From positions 1 through 16,497 of the forward strand of contig CAZDAM010000078.1 of the NCBI GenBank assembly GCA_964503595.1: 16,497 bases of DNA, in the 5' to 3' direction. The notes under the pieces are model-generated. The model was not told where the DNA came from. It was given only the letters and a program-made list of their open reading frames with translations, and made no database searches. Below are positions 14,199 through 16,497 of this stretch, piece by piece. The stretch comes from CAZDAM01 sp964503595. Lineage in GTDB: Bacteria > Muiribacteriota > UBA6191. Made by a program: the position numbers and the translations under genes. Each line of letters begins with the position of its first letter. Position 1 is the stretch's first letter.

Positions 14199-16497
14199 AT
14201 GTCACTTGATGAAAAGCTGATCATTCAGGGTGCCCGTGAGCACAATCTGAAGAACGTCAATCTGGAACTTCCCAAGAAAAAACTGGTTATATTTACCGGA
14301 GTGAGTGGTTCCGGCAAGTCCTCTTTGGCCTTTGATACAATCTATGCCGAGGGGCAACGCCGCTATGTCGAATCTCTCTCGGCCTATGCCCGCCAGTTTC
14401 TGGGTCAAATGGAAAAACCTCTGTACGATACGATCCGGGGTCTTTCTCCCACGATTTCCATTGAGCAGAAGGCTGCCAGTAAAAATCCACGGTCCACCGT
14501 AGGCACAATTACCGAGATTTACGATTACCTGCGTCTTCTGTACGCGAGGGTCGGTCATCAGCACTGCTACAAATGCGGTCAGGAAGTCAGCGCCCAGAGT
14601 GCGGAACAGATGGTCAACACGATTCTGGAAATTCCGGTTCAGACCAGGCTGATGATTCTGGCTCCTCAGGTTGCCAACCGCAAGGGTGAGCATCAGCATG
14701 TGTTTGCCGATGCCCTTAAATCCGGTTTCACCCGCGTCAGGGTGGACGGAGAGGTCATGTCTCTTGAGCAGAAAATCGAACTGGAGGACAGGCGTAAGCA
14801 TAATATCGAGATCATCGTGGACAGGATTGTGATGAAGGAAGGCATTGGTTCACGCCTGACTGATTCGGTGGAAACTGCCCTGAAATACAGCTCTGATGGC
14901 ACCCTGATCATTCATCGCCTGGATACCGGCGAAGACATTCTGATGAGCGAGAAGCTGGCCTGTCTGGACTGTGGAATAAGTTTTCCCGAGCTTTCTCCCC
15001 AGTCGTTTTCCTTCAATTCTCCTTTGGGAATGTGCTCTTCCTGCAATGGTCTGGGAACCCGCATGGAAGTCGATGAGTTCGCTCTGATTGAAGATGATTC
15101 CCTGAGCATTTCGGAAGGGGCTGTTATTCCCTGGGCGAATGCCATGAAAAAGGGTTCTGGTTGGACCTATCGGGTGATTCTCTCGATTCTCAGGCAGGGA
15201 GGAATCGATCCGGAAGTCCCTTTTGTCAGGCTAAGTGACAAGGATCGGGCCTATATTTTCTACGGGCACGAACGCAAGCCGGTGACGGACTGGCAGAACC
15301 TGGGACAGTCGGATGGAACTTTCCGCGGGATTGTCGCCGCCTACATGGCTCGCATGAAATCCGTGGCGGAAGAGCAGAATGAGGTCAAGGAAAGCCATAC
15401 CAGATTTCTGCGCTCGGTTCCCTGTCCAGCCTGTGAAGGGGTGCGTCTCAGGGCGGAATCAAGATTTGTTCAGGTCGGAAGCTGTACCATCGGTGGCTTC
15501 TGTTCCAAGACGGTGGAGAGAGCTCATGAATTTGTCGAAAGCCTGGAACTCAAGGGGAATGAAGCCCGCATTGCCCAGGAAATCCTGAAGGAAATCCGTT
15601 CCCGCCTGAAGTTCCTGAATTCCGTGGGCCTGGGCTATCTCAATCTGAACCGTCTGGCCCCGACTCTTTCCGGAGGAGAATCCCAGCGTATCCGTCTGGC
15701 TTCCCAGATCGGCTCTGAGCTGACCGGGGTCCTCTATATTCTCGATGAACCCTCCATTGGCCTGCACCAGAGGGACAATGACCGCCTGATAGCAACCCTC
15801 AAGCACCTGAGGGATATCGGGAATTCGGTTCTGGTGGTCGAGCACGATAAGGACACCATCATGGCAGCGGATCATCTGGTGGACTTTGGTCCTGAAGCCG
15901 GTCGTCACGGTGGAGAAATTGTCTATTCCGGGCCAGTCAGCGGACTCCTCGAACACCCGACCTCCCTGACTTCCATGTATCTGACCGGTCGGCGTCATAT
16001 CTTTGAGAATCTTGTCCGCAAGGAAGATGACGGACGTTTTCTGACCGTCAAAGGGGCGACGGCCAACAACCTCAAGAATGTCGATGCCAGCTTTCCAGTC
16101 GGATGTCTCAGTGTGGTCACCGGGGTCAGTGGTACCGGGAAGTCTTCGCTGATCAACGGCATTCTCTGGCCGGCAGCCCAGAAGTATTTCTATCGTTCCT
16201 CTGCCCGTCCCGGTTTTCATGAAGGCATTGAAGGCTTCGAACATTTTGATCATGTGATTGATATCAACCAGCAGCCGATTGGTCGTACACCACGCTCCAA
16301 TCCGGCGACCTACGTCAAACTCTTCGATCCAATCCGCAACCTTTTTGCCGGACTCGAGGAATCCAGGGTTTACGGGTATCAGGCCGGGCGCTTCAGCTTC
16401 AATGTGAAGGGAGGGCGCTGTGAACCCTGTCAGGGAGCCGGAGTGGTCAAGGTCGAGATGCACTTTCTGGCCGATGTCTATGTTCCCTGCGAGGAGT
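14199..16497 (+). CDS. uvrA: Excinuclease ABC subunit A, 3' end cut by the window
   Basis: 766 codons are present of an expected 940 or so; about 170 C-terminal residues lie beyond the right edge. UvrA is the damage-sensing ATPase dimer of nucleotide excision repair that loads UvrB. The N-terminus IIQGAREHNLKNVNLELP is canonical. Visible motifs are the first Walker A GVSGSGKSS (34-42), a zinc site CLDC...CSSC (Cys255, 258, 279 and 282), the first-ATPase signature LSGGESQRIRLA from residue 490, the Walker B stretch ILDEPSIGLHQRD, EHDKDT, the second Walker A GVSGTGKSS from residue 642, and the start of the C-terminal zinc finger CEPCQGAGVVKVEM. The ATG at 14199 has AGGAG six bases upstream. A promoter sits just upstream, so it is probably transcribed on its own. 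Confidence 0.97.
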   Translation, partial: MSLDEKLIIQGAREHNLKNVNLELPKKKLVIFTGVSGSGKSSLAFDTIYAEGQRRYVESLSAYARQFLGQMEKPLYDTIRGLSPTISIEQKAASKNPRSTVGTITEIYDYLRLLYARVGHQHCYKCGQEVSAQSAEQMVNTILEIPVQTRLMILAPQVANRKGEHQHVFADALKSGFTRVRVDGEVMSLEQKIELEDRRKHNIEIIVDRIVMKEGIGSRLTDSVETALKYSSDGTLIIHRLDTGEDILMSEKLACLDCGISFPELSPQSFSFNSPLGMCSSCNGLGTRMEVDEFALIEDDSLSISEGAVIPWANAMKKGSGWTYRVILSILRQGGIDPEVPFVRLSDKDRAYIFYGHERKPVTDWQNLGQSDGTFRGIVAAYMARMKSVAEEQNEVKESHTRFLRSVPCPACEGVRLRAESRFVQVGSCTIGGFCSKTVERAHEFVESLELKGNEARIAQEILKEIRSRLKFLNSVGLGYLNLNRLAPTLSGGESQRIRLASQIGSELTGVLYILDEPSIGLHQRDNDRLIATLKHLRDIGNSVLVVEHDKDTIMAADHLVDFGPEAGRHGGEIVYSGPVSGLLEHPTSLTSMYLTGRRHIFENLVRKEDDGRFLTVKGATANNLKNVDASFPVGCLSVVTGVSGTGKSSLINGILWPAAQKYFYRSSARPGFHEGIEGFEHFDHVIDINQQPIGRTPRSNPATYVKLFDPIRNLFAGLEESRVYGYQAGRFSFNVKGGRCEPCQGAGVVKVEMHFLADVYVPCEE

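Noticed and set aside
15459..16463. 334-aa minus-strand open frame inside uvrA
   Set aside because: It is fully antisense to strongly conserved UvrA sequence; a shadow frame.

Overview
The window comes from a diderm (Gram-negative) bacterium of moderate GC content. An LpxK homologue points to lipid A synthesis. A PilT ATPase points to type IV pili. A porin with an N-terminal SLH domain is the kind of outer-membrane protein found in cyanobacteria, Negativicutes, the Deinococcus-Thermus group and several deep-branching phyla rather than in enteric bacteria. MqnB and MqnD show that menaquinone is made by the futalosine route. I cannot name the phylum from this sequence.

Layout. 1-263 is the end of a CRISPR array: four identical 37-nt repeats and three spacers, with the array running off the left edge and no cas genes in view. 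One spacer matches the 3' half of a tRNA. 318-1529 (-) is an RlmI-type 23S rRNA methyltransferase, divergent from an exported protein with two FGE-sulfatase (sulfatase-modifying-factor) domains (1583-3073, +). 3045-4501 (-) is an mqnB-mqnD operon. 4630-5787 (-) is lysine 2,3-aminomutase (kamA), divergent from a 2-Cys peroxiredoxin (5960-6544, +). 6603-8079 (-) is a tight four-gene operon without a known function: a putative lipoprotein, a small CxxC thioredoxin-fold protein, a helical 96-aa protein and a 76-aa membrane-anchored protein. lpxK (8044-9120, +) starts inside the 5' end of that operon. A bidirectional terminator separates lpxK from the SLH porin (9305-10891, -). From 11059 a rightward run carries pilT, a cyclic-nucleotide-binding plus GAF sensor protein, and mscL. 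A 550-bp stretch (13648-14198) holds a coding-like minus-strand frame without a proper stop, then a sigma70-type promoter. uvrA (14199 to the right edge) is cut off by the window.

How the genes relate. Most are ordinary housekeeping functions: rRNA modification, menaquinone, lipid A, peroxide defence, osmotic safety valve and excision repair. Two groups look functionally linked by position. pilT and the cNMP/GAF protein lie 17 bp apart and suggest nucleotide-signal control of pilus retraction. The 6603-8079 operon combines an envelope lipoprotein, a dithiol protein and a small membrane protein, and is the best candidate here for an uncharacterised system. The tRNA-like CRISPR spacer is the other observation most worth following up. 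All assignments rest on reading motifs by eye; no database search was run.
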